Source: Zygnema cylindricum
Taxonomy: Eukaryota > Streptophyta > Zygnematophyceae > Zygnematales > Zygnemataceae
Length of the DNA: 64,000 bases
Assembly (NCBI GenBank): GCA_037447655.1
Contig: JBBHKE010001855.1
Span: forward strand, 234,001-298,000
Reading direction: 5' to 3'
The number at the start of each line of letters is the position of its first letter. Within the stretch, counting starts at the first letter, position 1. The notes below the pieces were generated by a model that saw only the letters and a list, made by a program, of their open reading frames with translations, made no database searches and was not told where the DNA came from. The position numbers and the translations under genes were made by a program. Shown here piece by piece: positions 22,094-31,959 of this stretch.

Positions 22094-22229
22094 CTGAAGC
22101 TGTTGAGCTACTTTTTCGCAATCATTGCGAGAAAGGCAATAAATTATCCCGGATTCTTCCCGATAATTTGCCCTTATGAAGTTATCGATCACTGCCAAAC
22201 ATTTTTTATTCTTTGGTCGTACCTCATAT
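22094..22229 (-). CDS. RecQ exon with motif IV (GIIYCLSRNDCEKV)
   Basis: Acceptor GGCACAG, donor GTAGGA. Encodes YEVRPKNKKCLAVIDNFI and then SGIIYCLSRNDCEKVAQQLQ, the start of the second RecA-like lobe. Confidence 0.85.
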
Positions 22230-22249
22230 CTGTGCCAAAAGTTTGCAAA

Positions 22250-22499
22250 CCCACAAACGGCTTTAATAAGAAATGAAAGTTACAGGGACATACGATAACT
22301 TCAAAAGGCCTTTATATCTAAGAAGAGAACAAAGTCGTCCAAACATACTTTAGTGCCAAATCCTCTGTAGGCTACATGGTTGTAAGCTTTAGTATTACTA
22401 AAATCTTTGGCAAGTCGCCGATAAAGACTTCATCCCAAGATTGACAACTCCTTAGCATTCTCATATGTACATGTTCGACTACTTAATGTAAAAGAGTTA
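22250..22499. other. Sequence between RecQ exon and hexamer array, nothing recognised
   Basis: I looked for the RecQ motifs I, Ia, II and III and the NRPNL segment in all minus-strand frames and did not find them. Probably intronic. Confidence 0.5.
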
Positions 22500-22599
22500 A
22501 CAAGCCTTCCTTCTCCTCCTTCTCCTTCTCCTTATCCTTCTCGCTTCTTCCTTCTCGCTTCTCGCTTCTCGCTTCTCGCTTCTCTCTTCTCTCTTCTCG

Positions 22600-22922
22600 C
22601 TTCTCCTTCTCCTTCTCCTTCTCCTTCTCCTTCTCCTTCTCCTTCTCCTTCTCCTTCTCCTTCTCCTTCTCCTTCTCCTTCTCCTTCTCCTTCTCCTTCT
22701 CCTTCTCCTTCTCCTTCTCCTTCTCCTTCTCCTTCTCCTTCTCCTTCTCCTTCTCCTTCTCCTTCTCCTTCTCCTTCTCCTTCTCCTTCTCCTTCTCCTT
22801 CTCCTTCTCCTTCTCCTTCTCCTTCTCCTTCTCCTTCTCCTTCTCCTTCTCCTTCTCCTTCTCCTTCTCCTTCTCCTTCTCCTTCTCCTTCTCCTTCTCC
22901 TTCTCCTTCTCCTTCTCCTTCT
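22600..22922. repeat. GAGAAG/CTTCTC hexanucleotide array in RecQ intron space
   Basis: About 54 near-perfect CTTCTC units on the plus strand, with a degenerate CTTCTCG edge from 22500. It lies between the first and second RecQ exons where the ATPase exons should be. The minus-strand (KE)n and (R)n frames are translations of the repeat. Such arrays expand by slippage and often collapse in assemblies. Confidence 0.95.
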
Positions 22923-22962
22923 CAAGAATTTTTAAGGTTTTACTAATTATTGTTGCACTCAC

Positions 22963-23041
22963 GACCACCCATTGTTGCATTCATGACTTCCCGTTGGTTC
23001 GCCCGGAAGGATCTGTCACCGAAAATCTTCCAATTATTTTC
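22963..23041 (-). CDS. RecQ exon at the N-terminal edge of the helicase core
   Basis: Acceptor GCTGCAG and donor GTGAGT. Encodes ENNWKIFGDRSFRANQREVM followed by NATMGG. The Gln of FRxNQ is the adenine-contacting Q of motif 0. In RecQ proteins Walker A follows ~15 residues later; it is not found downstream. Confidence 0.8.
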
Positions 23042-23442
23042 CTGCAGCAAGCGTGCTCTACACCATCAGAGATAAACAAAATGGCACAATAATTTTATAC
23101 TTCTTCGAGATTAAGTACACTCCAAACTAGCACAGTTTTGTTACTTATTTTCAAAGGCAATTAAAAACCCATCAACAGTGCCGTTAAAAAGACAGGTTGA
23201 GAATGTCCACATTTTATTTATTGCATGATTTTATTGTGAGTTCAAGAAGATAGGCATGAAAGAAATTATTAAATAACCAAATGCTCCAATTAAACATTCC
23301 AAAAAAATTGCCGACTGTTTACTATTAACATGATATTATTTAGAGCCCAAAGAATATGCTTGAAACCAAGAGGAAATCTACCGTCCACTCCCCCCAAAAA
23401 AACCACAAAAAAAAATAAAAAATGCTAGAGTTAACCACTCAC

Positions 23443-24587
23443 AAAATCATTTTGGGAGTCCAATAAATAGTATACAAATGATGACCTTCTGCACAATCAT
23501 ATCCAAGATCCACCGCAGTTCTCTCGCTCGTAACACCGTTATCGATAGTTTGAATCATCCCAAGGTTGCGATGTTCCCCTCTCATTTCAAAAACAATGGA
23601 CGAGCGGTATGGGTCGGCATAATTGGTGGCCAACTGGATTTCAAGAAGAGAGATAAGACAAAATAGGAAAAAAGACAACATCAGATAAGACAAATTGGTC
23701 GGCGTTGCTGAGCGGAATGGTAACACATTCAACGGAGAGATCAGAAATCAGAAAATGAGAGTTTATTGGTACCGAGCAATTAGTTGCGACCGTGTAAAGG
23801 AATTAGATAGAAAAACACGAAAAGATTGTCGACTCCGAAAAATGCGCTTTTTTTTAGTACAGATTATTTTTTTTTCTGTGGAACATAATAAAGAGAGTAA
23901 AATTAAATAATGAAAAGTACTCACAAAGGACGAGGTCAGAACTCCCGTGGTGTTCCCGGAAGGACAACGAATATTTGGGGAAAAAACGCCCTACGAAAAA
24001 TCCGGGTTGGTAATATACTCGAGTACCTAGAAATGTGACATTTCCACCGTTACTAAAAAAGGAAATCAACATGTCATGTGCTTTATTGTAAATCTTAATC
24101 TTTAAAGAGAAATCCAATGATTTGTACCAAGTCAAACTCTGTGTTCTGTTAATAGCATCCCACAGGAGTTCAAGTTTCGCGAATAATTAGGCATTCCAAA
24201 AGATCTTTTCAGTATTTTTTATTAAAGAAAGAAAATTCTCGGAAAAAATAATTAACTGTTGCACTGTTTTCAGTCATTTAACTCTCACGTACCTGTGCCA
24301 TTTTTTAAATAAGTGAGGCCGCAGTTCCCGAGAGCGGCATTTCCGATGGGTTTCGATCCGCAGTCGACAATCACACTTTTGAGACGAGTCGGTTTTCTGA
24401 ATTCCCCGACTAGTTGGAAATTCAGCTTTGCTGCTAAACCAGAAATTGCGGCGGTGATTATCGTTCCAGCCACTTGGAGATCTCCTCCTTTTACAATATT
24501 TCCCCACGCTTTGCATTCGATAAACAAAACCATGCCTCTGGAAAGATATTTGTGAGTTACACTATAATCGAGAACTGCGACACTGGC
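23443..24587 (-). pseudogene. Possible GH16-like (concanavalin-fold) protein, partial exons
   Basis: Three minus-strand segments with plausible splice borders: 24587-24293 (CAG acceptor, GTACGT donor; contains LKSVIVDCGSKPIGNAALGN), 24052-23925 (TTTTTTAG acceptor, GTGAGT donor; NVTFLGTRVYYQPGFFVGRF) and 23633-23443 (ATCCAG acceptor, GTGAGT donor; RTAVDLGYDCAEGHHLYTIY followed by WTPKMI). The last is the best clue: GH16 glycosidases have an HTY-x-I-x-W-T-P strand at this place. The catalytic ExDxxE is not visible; it should lie just before DPY. Missing 3' exons and signal peptide. It could be another ConA-like domain or unrelated. It sits directly upstream of the RecQ exons on the same strand. 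Confidence 0.35.
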
Positions 24588-24596
24588 CTGAAAATA

Positions 24597-24597
<1 letters not shown>

Positions 24598-24628
<31 letters not shown>
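24598..24628 (+). repeat. 31-base poly(A) run
   Basis: Thirty-one consecutive A on the plus strand. On the minus strand it is a poly(T) tract just upstream of the acceptor at 24588, so it may serve as a long pyrimidine tract. A retroposed poly(A) tail is an alternative. Confidence 0.9.
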
Positions 24629-24629
<1 letters not shown>

Positions 24630-24639
24630 AATGAGTTTT

Positions 24640-25250
24640 TGACATTTTCAAGAACAATCGAGTTTTGTCAAGTTATTGTCATTATCGTGTTCTTGTTTTA
24701 GTTCGCGAATAAAACACTTCTGGTTCAAGTAATTGGAAACTGTAATAGGGAATTTAACACAATGTCAACTGAACTTTGATTTTATTTGTGTTATGAAAAA
24801 TAGGATGGAAGATTAGAGAAATAAACTATCCATCTTTGCTTTCCTTTCTCTAGCAACACTGAACTGCTTTTGTGAATAAATTCGTACGGAAAAACATAAA
24901 ATAGCTAAAAAACGTACGGAAACGAAACAAAAAAAAATCCAAGCCAAAAACAAGAAAATCCATAAATATATTTAAATAATAAAAATCAATGCAAATCTCA
25001 AAATGAAAACCAGGGATACTGCCATTGATCACTTTAGAGAACTTTGGTCAGCTGAAGAGTTTCGCAATCAACAGCTTGGTGGTGGAAAATAAAGAGGACC
25101 AGCCAAGAATTACTAAGCCCCATATATTGAGAACGAGAATAAAACAATATGAACCAATAAAAGAAAATAGCCTCATACTCATAAAACAAACTGTCTGTAG
25201 TTCAAGACGGTGAGGGAGGGAGGGAGGGAGTGAGAGAGGGACGTGATTAT
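24640..25250. other. AT-rich intergenic sequence, no gene seen
   Basis: Only short frames without recognisable features. A GGGA microsatellite (25211-25245) lies at the right edge. Confidence 0.5.
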
Positions 25251-25254
25251 TAGT

Positions 25255-25735
25255 AGTATGAACGATACTTTATAAGTAATATAAACATTGTGCTAACACT
25301 AATATTGTTGACAACTGTACCAACAATATTATAAACAGCTGTACGCATTATAGTCAATTGCAAGTGTACAAATAAGAGTGTTAACAATGTACTAATATTA
25401 GCATAAACAACTGTATCAACACTAGTATTAACGACTTTATTGATTATCATTGTTATTATTATTGTTTTTATTATTTTTATTATTAATAATACTAATATTA
25501 ACACCTATATTTATATTTTTTGTTGTTTATTATTATAATGATTTAATATTATTCTTAGTTATTATAATAAAATTATTACTTTTATATAAAATTTCATTAT
25601 TAAAATGACCAATAAAATATTAACAACTGTACTAACAATAGTATAAACAGCTGTACTAATAATAATAGTAATAGCAAGTGTATTTATAACAGTGTTCACA
25701 ACTGCACAGAATTTAGGAATAGCAGCTATACTGAA
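25255..25735. repeat. Degenerate AT-rich repeats with TAACAACTGTAC motif
   Basis: Irregular recurrences of ACTAATATTA and AACAACTGTACTAACAATA, diverged relatives of the ordered array that follows. Confidence 0.6.
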
Positions 25736-25739
25736 CAGC

Positions 25740-26050
25740 TGTAACAGTAATAGTTAGTGTCCTAACAATAGTGTTAACAACTGTAGTGTAATTAAAACTT
25801 AGGAATAACAAAACAGCTAAAACAGTAATAGTTAGTGTCCTAACAATAGTGTTTACAACTGTAGTGTAATTAGAGATTAGGAATAACAAAACAGCTGTAA
25901 CAGTAATAGTTAGTGTCCTAACAATAGTGTTTACAACTGTAGTGTAATTAAAACATAGGAATAACAAAACAGCTGTAACAGTAATAGTTAGTGTCCTAAC
26001 AATAGTGTTTACAACTGTAGTGTAATTAAAACTTATGAATAACAACTGTA
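25740..26050. repeat. 78-bp tandem repeat, about four units
   Basis: Units contain AACAGCTGTAACAGTAATAG, then TTAGTGTCCTAACAATAGTG, then a TGTAGTGTAATTA segment. Because 78 is divisible by three, the minus-strand frame repeats NYTTVVNTIVRTLTITVTAV every 26 residues. This periodic Thr/Val frame probably has no coding meaning. Confidence 0.85.
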
Positions 26051-26184
26051 CTAATGTTAGTGGTAAACCTGTACTAACAATAGCAGTTGGAACTGTCACA
26101 CCTGTCCTAGTAACGATCATAAATACACTTACAAGTAATGTCATAGATAACAAAAAGCAGCAGTCTTTTTTTCGTTATTGTTTA

Positions 26185-26445
26185 GGGAGTCGATTGGAAG
26201 AGGCAGAGGGAGAAAGGAGGGGGCGGAAGAGAAAAGGGATTCGAGAGGGAGAGGGAGAGGGAAAGGGCGAGGGCGCCGAAAAGAAGAAGGAGAGGGAAAA
26301 GGAGCCGAAAGAAAAAGGGAGAGGGAGCGGGAGAGAGAGCTGGGGCGGGAGAATGAAAGCAGAGTGAAACGAAAAGGGAGAGAGAGAGGAAAAGTGAGAG
26401 GGAGTAGACGCGAAAAGAGAAGCGTTTATCTGCAAGTGAGGAAAT
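26185..26445 (+). repeat. Purine-rich GA tract
   Basis: Over 250 bases almost wholly G and A (GAGGGAGAGGGAAAGG and similar), able to form triplex or other unusual DNA structure in principle. The Arg/Glu/Gly and Leu/Ser/Pro-rich frames are compositional artefacts. Confidence 0.8.
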
Positions 26446-27080
26446 AAGTACTGTACTCGATTGCCAGGGATAAATTTGCAACGCTAACGGTAACCCGTCA
26501 AAGTAGAGAAGTACAGTAGTAAGAAGAACATAGAACGGGACGAAAACGAAGCGACACGTGGATGTACGAAGTACTAAAAAAAATTGGTCGTGTCTATTAT
26601 TACCTATTTCGTCTATTACATAAACTGTTACCGGCGAGGGTCCACGGACGTGGCATGGTAGCATTATTTAGGCCAATCATACTTAAAAACGTTGCGGACG
26701 TACAAAACTAAAATTACACACTGTGTACGGTTTGTACGTGCTGAACTTGAGCAGCCCCTATTTTTACGCGTGCCTTAACTTTTATCATCAAAATCTTGTC
26801 GTTTACAAAACTGTTGAGATTGTGTACTGTTCACAATATCGTTCGTGAAAGACGAAGTGATCGTACACTCTTTTGGTGCGTTTCGCTCGTCTTAAATCTG
26901 TGGTGTTTTGTATAGGTACGGTATCTTTTTGCAACAGCCGATATGTACGTTTTATTTACCTGCCGATAATCGCTACTCATCGGTACGTAATTCATTCGTA
27001 CGGTTCCTTATTCCGTCTTGAAAGTTCCGATAGAAAAAAAATTAAACAAAAACCTTCCCTCGCCGTTGAGCTCCCCTCCG
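26446..27080. other. Intergenic sequence left of hAT element, no gene recognised
   Basis: Contains several GTACG-rich stretches (26515-26580, 26690-26750) reminiscent of the U3 parts of LTRs in the window, but no LTR boundary could be placed. Confidence 0.4.
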
Positions 27081-27088
27081 GCCCTCCC

Positions 27089-28428
27089 CAGAGTTCGCAA
27101 AAGTCGAAATTTTACATAACCGAAACCGACCGTTTTTTTTTTCAAAATCTGAGCAACCGACGCCCGACCGAGTTATGTCACGCTCCAAAATTGTTAACCG
27201 TTAACCGACCGGCGTTCACGAAAATAAAAGTTAACCGAAACTCGATTTCTCGCGACTAACCGTGCCCGCCCGTAACCGAAAAAGTACAAAATTATCTAAT
27301 GTACAACGTATGAATAAGCCAATAATTACGATTTGTCGCGTTCCCTTAGATTTGTGAAATGAATAGTGTTACAAACCTATCAGACTTGCGACGCTTTGTC
27401 GCGTTCCCTAAGATTTGCGAAATGAATAGTGTGCTACCGTGTCAGATTTGCGACGTTTTGTCGCGTTCCCTAAGATTTGCGAAATGAATAGTGTACTTCA
27501 CCGCCACTCGCTATTAGCGTAGAAGTTTCTTTAGCGTATATGAATAATTACCGTGGTTTACGCTAATTAAGAATTTAAAATTTTTGAAAAAAATTGTTTA
27601 ATAATTCTAATTTGGGTCTTTGAAAAAAATAAATGTCAGTCGCAAACACACTTACACTAATATAGGTATTTTCACAATATCTGACAAATCGTACACAAAT
27701 CGTACGTTCACACAGTCGAAAAGTGGTTGCTGGACGAATATGTGCGAATGCGATATTTGACAGTTTGATTTTATCCCTTTTTTAGAGCGCATATACTCAT
27801 GCGTCCACGGTTACTAAATATACTTTTTCACTTAAAAAGGTACACTTTTGTACGGTCTAACACGCACCTTACACCACACTATTTAAATGACAACGTACTT
27901 TCGTTTTGTGAGGTACTTGGAACTTAACCCTAAATGGCGTACAGAAAAAAATAGAATAAGCTACGCTATTGGAGAATAAAAAAAAAAGAGCGGGACGGAA
28001 TTAACGTACACTACGCTAATAGCGATTGGCGGTGTAGTTAACCGGCAAAATCCGGTCTCGTTCTTGTCTTGAAATAAATAGTGTGCTACCGTGTCAGATG
28101 TGCAACGCTTCGTCGCGTTCTCTAAGATTTGCGAAAAAATAGTGTTACTACCGGGTCAGATTTGCGACGCTAATCATGATGCCACGTACTTCCACTATAC
28201 CAAAGAGTACAAAGTACAATAATGTTGGGTTGTATGGACAGTACAAAGTTTTCATTTTTTTTGGTTTTTTGGTTGACCGACCGTAACCGACCGTCTTTTT
28301 TTACCTAGTGAATCAACAGACCGCAACCGCCCGGCCCTCAAAATTTGGCAACCGAATCCATTTCGGATCCGGCGCGGGCGGTCAGTTAACGGTCGGTCAC
28401 GGTTTCGGTTGACCATTTGCGACCTCTG
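27089..28428. mobile_element. Non-autonomous hAT-type DNA transposon
   Basis: Terminal inverted repeats CAGAGTTCGCAAA (27089-27101) and, as reverse complement of the right end, CAGAGGTCGCAAA. They fit the hAT pattern of CAG, a G/T-rich pair and GCAA. The flanks are an 8-bp target duplication with one mismatch: GCCCTCCC (27081-27088) and GCCCTACC (28429-28436). Eight bases is the hAT TSD length. The 1340-bp interior has no transposase ORF. Subterminal regions are studded with AACCGACCG-type motifs in inverted orientation, as hAT transposases often require. Two blocks of ~69-bp repeats lie inside. Confidence 0.8.
27330..27505. repeat. ~69-bp tandem repeat inside the hAT element
   Basis: Three units sharing TTGTCGCGTTCCCTAAGATT, then GCGAAATGAATAGTGT and a CCGTGTCAGATTTGCGACG segment. 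Two more diverged units lie at 28070-28180. Confidence 0.8.
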
Positions 28429-28439
28429 GCCCTACCCCA

Positions 28440-28780
28440 AGGGCATATATCGGTTATCGATGGTTATTGGTTATGATTGCCGATGTATCGGTGTTTATTG
28501 GTGATAATTACCGATAACGATATATCTAACTTTATCAAGGAGAAAATGTGGGTAAAGGCTGGAAAACCCAGTGGCCCCTTTTACTTTTGACAGAACACAC
28601 ATACTCGCCTATTTTTTTTTCATTGCCGCACTTTTACAAAAGATTTATGGCTTCATGCACACCAACAATCCTCACTCCGCGAATCTATTCGATAGGAAGT
28701 CAACGGAAGTCGTCGTCTCCAACCTAGGAATCGCAGTTTAGATTGATCTGTTTGCACGTGGTTTGCAAGAACACGGTATC
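28440..28780. other. Sequence right of hAT element with TATCGGT recurrences
   Basis: ATATATCGGTTATCGATGG and related words recur from 28446 to 28530, partly inverted (ACCGATAACGATATAT). No gene recognised. Confidence 0.4.
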
Positions 28781-28845
28781 CATCCCGAGTTAAAAATTGC
28801 ACACCTTAAAAAAAAAGATGTCGATATTTTGTGTTTTGCTAAAAC

Positions 28846-28876
28846 ATATAACGTTCGAACATGTGGAACGTTATAT
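28846..28876. other. Perfect 11-bp inverted repeat (hairpin-capable)
   Basis: Arms ATATAACGTTC (28846-28856) and GAACGTTATAT (28866-28876) around a 9-base loop. The surrounding short frame is not a convincing gene. No T run follows as in an intrinsic terminator. Confidence 0.7.
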
Positions 28877-28879
28877 AAC

Positions 28880-30006
28880 AAAACAACATTGTGGCATTAC
28901 ATATAAAAACATGAAATTGTTCGAAAATTGTTTCTTAGATCTGTGCATCAATCAAACTTACAGATTGTTTTATTTTCCCCCCTACAATATCATGCCATCT
29001 TTATTTGGTTTATAACACTTGGAACCATGCATAATATGATCTCCTACCAAACTATTAATGCGTGTTAAATAATGGCATGTCATACAATTTATCTCTTTTA
29101 TAAATGGTGTCTAGTTAATTTGAAATTTTACTTGAATTAAAATGTAAAAAAATATGCACATACATATTTATAACCTTTATACATTTCGCTTGTTAAATGA
29201 GGTATTCTCTTAAACCGACAATGATGAAATCGACAACGAAGTCGCACGAAAACAGTGGGATGTGAGACGAAGTACGAACATTGAAATTTAAACGGACAAA
29301 TGTTTAGAGAAGGTATTATTATTAGGCTAGTGAAAATAGTATATCATGCTAGTGAAAATAGTATATTAGGCTAGTAAAAATGGTATTATTAGGCTAATGA
29401 AAGTAGCATTATTAGGCTAGTGAAATATTATTATTAGGTTAATGAAAATAGTATTATTAGGCTAGTGAAAAATAGAACGATGATCAAACGTACGAGTACC
29501 AAAAAGAAGCAAAATGGCAAAATTTAAGTGAGAATGTCAGACAAGATCACGGGATAAACAAGCGAAAGAAGATTGAAAATTGGCTCCACAAGAAAATATA
29601 ATAATCAAATGCATTGCAAACAATAAAACAGGCAAAAACTTTGTAGAAAAATAGGGATGAATGTAAACTTTAAGATGGACTTCTTCGCTAAAATTGAAAA
29701 GAAAATTCTACTCCTAACAAGCATGAAATTTAGCACAACCTTCGTGAAAGGATAAACGTTATTTAGACATCCGCTTAAGAGCCAACGAAAGAAACATTAA
29801 CAAAAACAAACAAAGAAACTAAACCTTTATCAGCTAACCCACATACTCGTCACTTGAAGATCCATTGCAAGGAACAATTTCTCTCTTTCCTCTCCCAGTT
29901 CTTTTTAAATGCACTCTTCGAAACTTCCCATAAAAATCACCCGATTAATAATAAAAACCACATGATTTCATCCGTATCCTTATTATTTTTTGTGCGCACC
30001 GTCTTT
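28880..30006. other. AT-rich intergenic sequence, no gene recognised
   Basis: Apart from the 22-bp array at 29305-29475, no domain-bearing frame and no RNA gene seen. Confidence 0.5.
29305..29475. repeat. 22-23-bp tandem repeat, about seven units
   Basis: Units of the type ATTATTAGGCTAGTGAAAAT with small changes. Recent slippage-type array in noncoding sequence. Confidence 0.85.
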
Positions 30007-30524
30007 CTATGACATAAGTTGACAATCGTCATCATCGGGCCGAATGGAAGGTCGAGCGAGAGGGGAGGATTGGGCATTTGACTGATGATGGTAGAAATTG
30101 ACAAGAATCGTAGGAATTCTAGAAGAAAACACATTGTCGTTTCTCATTCGTTGTTGTTTCGCTCGTTTACCGTCTGATCCGTTCGCATCTATTTCGGGAA
30201 ATAATTTGGCAGCGACGGAAGGTTTCTGTACTCCATCCGGAGACTCACCGAGGAGAATGGGAGAGTTTTGATACTTTGGTGGGACCCAAACCCTGAATTC
30301 CATCTCCCGAGAACCCTTCAATGGTTGAACATGTGAACTGTTATTGTTATTGATAAATGTATTGGTAGTATTGTTGTGATTGTGCTGTTGTTGTCCCGTA
30401 TCACCATTGCCATTGATTTGTGCGTCCCCATTTGGATTACTATTATTATTACTAACGGCTTCTCCTCGTTTCCGCAAAATCTGCTTACGAGGTCGATGAC
30501 CTATTGCCCATATTTCGTTGCCTT
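30007..30524 (-). CDS. 3'-terminal exon of an unrecognised Asn-rich protein
   Basis: Open from an acceptor-like TTGTTACACAG (30535-30525) to TAG at 30007-30009. It begins with a conserved-looking basic segment (GNEIWAIGHRPRKQILRKRG), then a low-complexity Asn/Gln/His/Thr stretch, then EMEFRVWVPPKYQNSPILLG, a basic KRAKQQRMR and an acidic tail PDDDDCQLMS. The basic clusters could be nuclear-localisation signals. I do not recognise the family. Upstream exons are cut off by an LTR that starts at 30542, only 17 bases upstream of the exon, so the intron is disrupted. No ATG fits a natural start here. Confidence 0.5.
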
Positions 30525-30948
30525 GACTGTGTAACAAAAATTGTTGATATTTGTGTATTTTTTAGGTCGATATTAGGATAGAAAGAGGCAAATGCAGTCA
30601 GCCTATATCTCCCTTCTCCAAGCCCCCACACTTGTTGTAGTCACTAAAGGCTGGATACGGAGCTAGAGCCATGGCTTCCAAAGCTTTTTAAAGAAACAGA
30701 AGTAGTTTCTAGTAGATTTACCAACTATTGCCCATATTTCGTTGCCTTCACTCTCTAACAAAAACTGTTGATATTTGTGTATATTTTAGGTCTATATTAG
30801 GATAGAAAAAGGCAAATGCAGTCAGCATGTATCTCCCTTCTCCAAGCCCCCACAGTTGTTGTAGTCACTAAAGGCTGGATAGGGAGCTAGAGCCATGGCT
30901 TCCTAAGCTTTGTAAAGAAACAGAAGTAGTTTCTAGTAGATTTACCAA
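30501..30948. repeat. 224-bp tandem duplication spanning exon edge and LTR start
   Basis: Units 30501-30724 and 30725-30948 (offset 224). Each contains the first ~24 bases of the Asn-rich exon, its acceptor region, and the first ~180 bases of LTR X1 starting TGTTGATATT (30542 and 30766). The duplication therefore happened after the LTR inserted. Confidence 0.85.
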
Positions 30949-31958
30949 AAGGGTAGATTTACCAAAAGGGAATTAGCGTACCTAGGATTTGATCGTGGTA
31001 CCTACGGTTCGTCAAACTAGCTTGTAGTCGGTAGCGTTATCCTATAGCCTAGTAAGTGTGTTAAAGTATGTGGGGTTTGATAAGTATCTATATAGTTACA
31101 CGTAGACTAATTCGTTTAACTAGAAATAGATGCGTAGTGCATAGATACAGTTTTATATAGTACGGAGTAAGGTACGATGACGAAACGGATACCGCACATT
31201 TTGTTTCAACAGGCGAAACAAATATCGCGCATGTATTTATGACAGCTACGATTAAATTCTGGTTTAATCGGATGGCCACGAAGCATGCCGAGATCACGGA
31301 ATAGGTTTTTGGCGGCTTGCGGTCGACGTCACATCAAGTGACACGTGGCACAATCGCATTGGATTACGGCATCTCCGGGGATTACAAACCGAATCCAAAT
31401 ATGACACATGTTGACTTGTTGGTCGTGTCGTACAATGGCCGTACAGAAAGTACACCGACACCTGTACTTTTCTGTACAACACAGTTTTATGATTGGTGCC
31501 GTACTTCAGTAGATAGAGTTTTAGAGAGAGATAGGAATTAGAAAAATTTGATAGAATTGACTCTCTCTCTCACACAGCTTCTGTACAAAAGGTCAACTTT
31601 GACCCTCCATAACTTACTGCTCAAAGGAGCAAATTCAGAGATTCTTTTTGTTGCGCACTCAGGGGAGTCCAAGCTACACAGAAGTGTAGTCGGTCAAAGT
31701 GTTTTCCTCCTAGGGTGGCTTCATTTCTAAAGGATAGTCAAAATGGGAAATGTTATCCAGAAGTCATGTTCTAACTTTGCATTCTGTGGTGGAACTGAGC
31801 ACACAAAAAGTATTATTTCACAAGGGTGAAGCTATAATGGAGTTTTGATTGTCAAGGGGTCAATCATTTGGGTTTTAAAAAACTTGAAGTTGGCACTATC
31901 TAGATAAGCTTCTTGTGAGTTGCCTACTCTGAGGACTAATGGAGGTCTCAAAGTTTCA
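30542..31958 (+). repeat. LTR X1 (copia family X)
   Basis: Starts TGTTGATATTTG (30542; second start 30766 through the duplication) and ends near AGTTTCA (31958). It matches LTRs at 36860, 62045 and, on the minus strand, 61870. It carries an antisense tRNA-like block (30982-31050), the inverted repeat GTACAGAAAGTACA..TGTACTTTTCTGTAC (31439-31474), GATAGGAATTAG in place of the shared core, and GGTCAACTTTGACC at 31591-31604. What follows is not X-family gag, so it is a solo LTR or the end of a rearranged element. Confidence 0.75.
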
Positions 31959-31959
31959 A

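Noticed and set aside
22483-22980. Minus-strand (KE)n and poly-Arg proteins of 140-165 residues
   Set aside because: They are translations of the GAGAAG hexanucleotide array in the frames that lack stops; no sign of a gene around them.
26182-26664. Ser/Leu/Pro-rich minus-strand ORF of 160 residues
   Set aside because: Mostly the pyrimidine strand of the GA tract; composition artefact.
28797-29015. 72-residue ORF
   Set aside because: Short, AT-rich, overlaps an inverted repeat and has no recognisable features.
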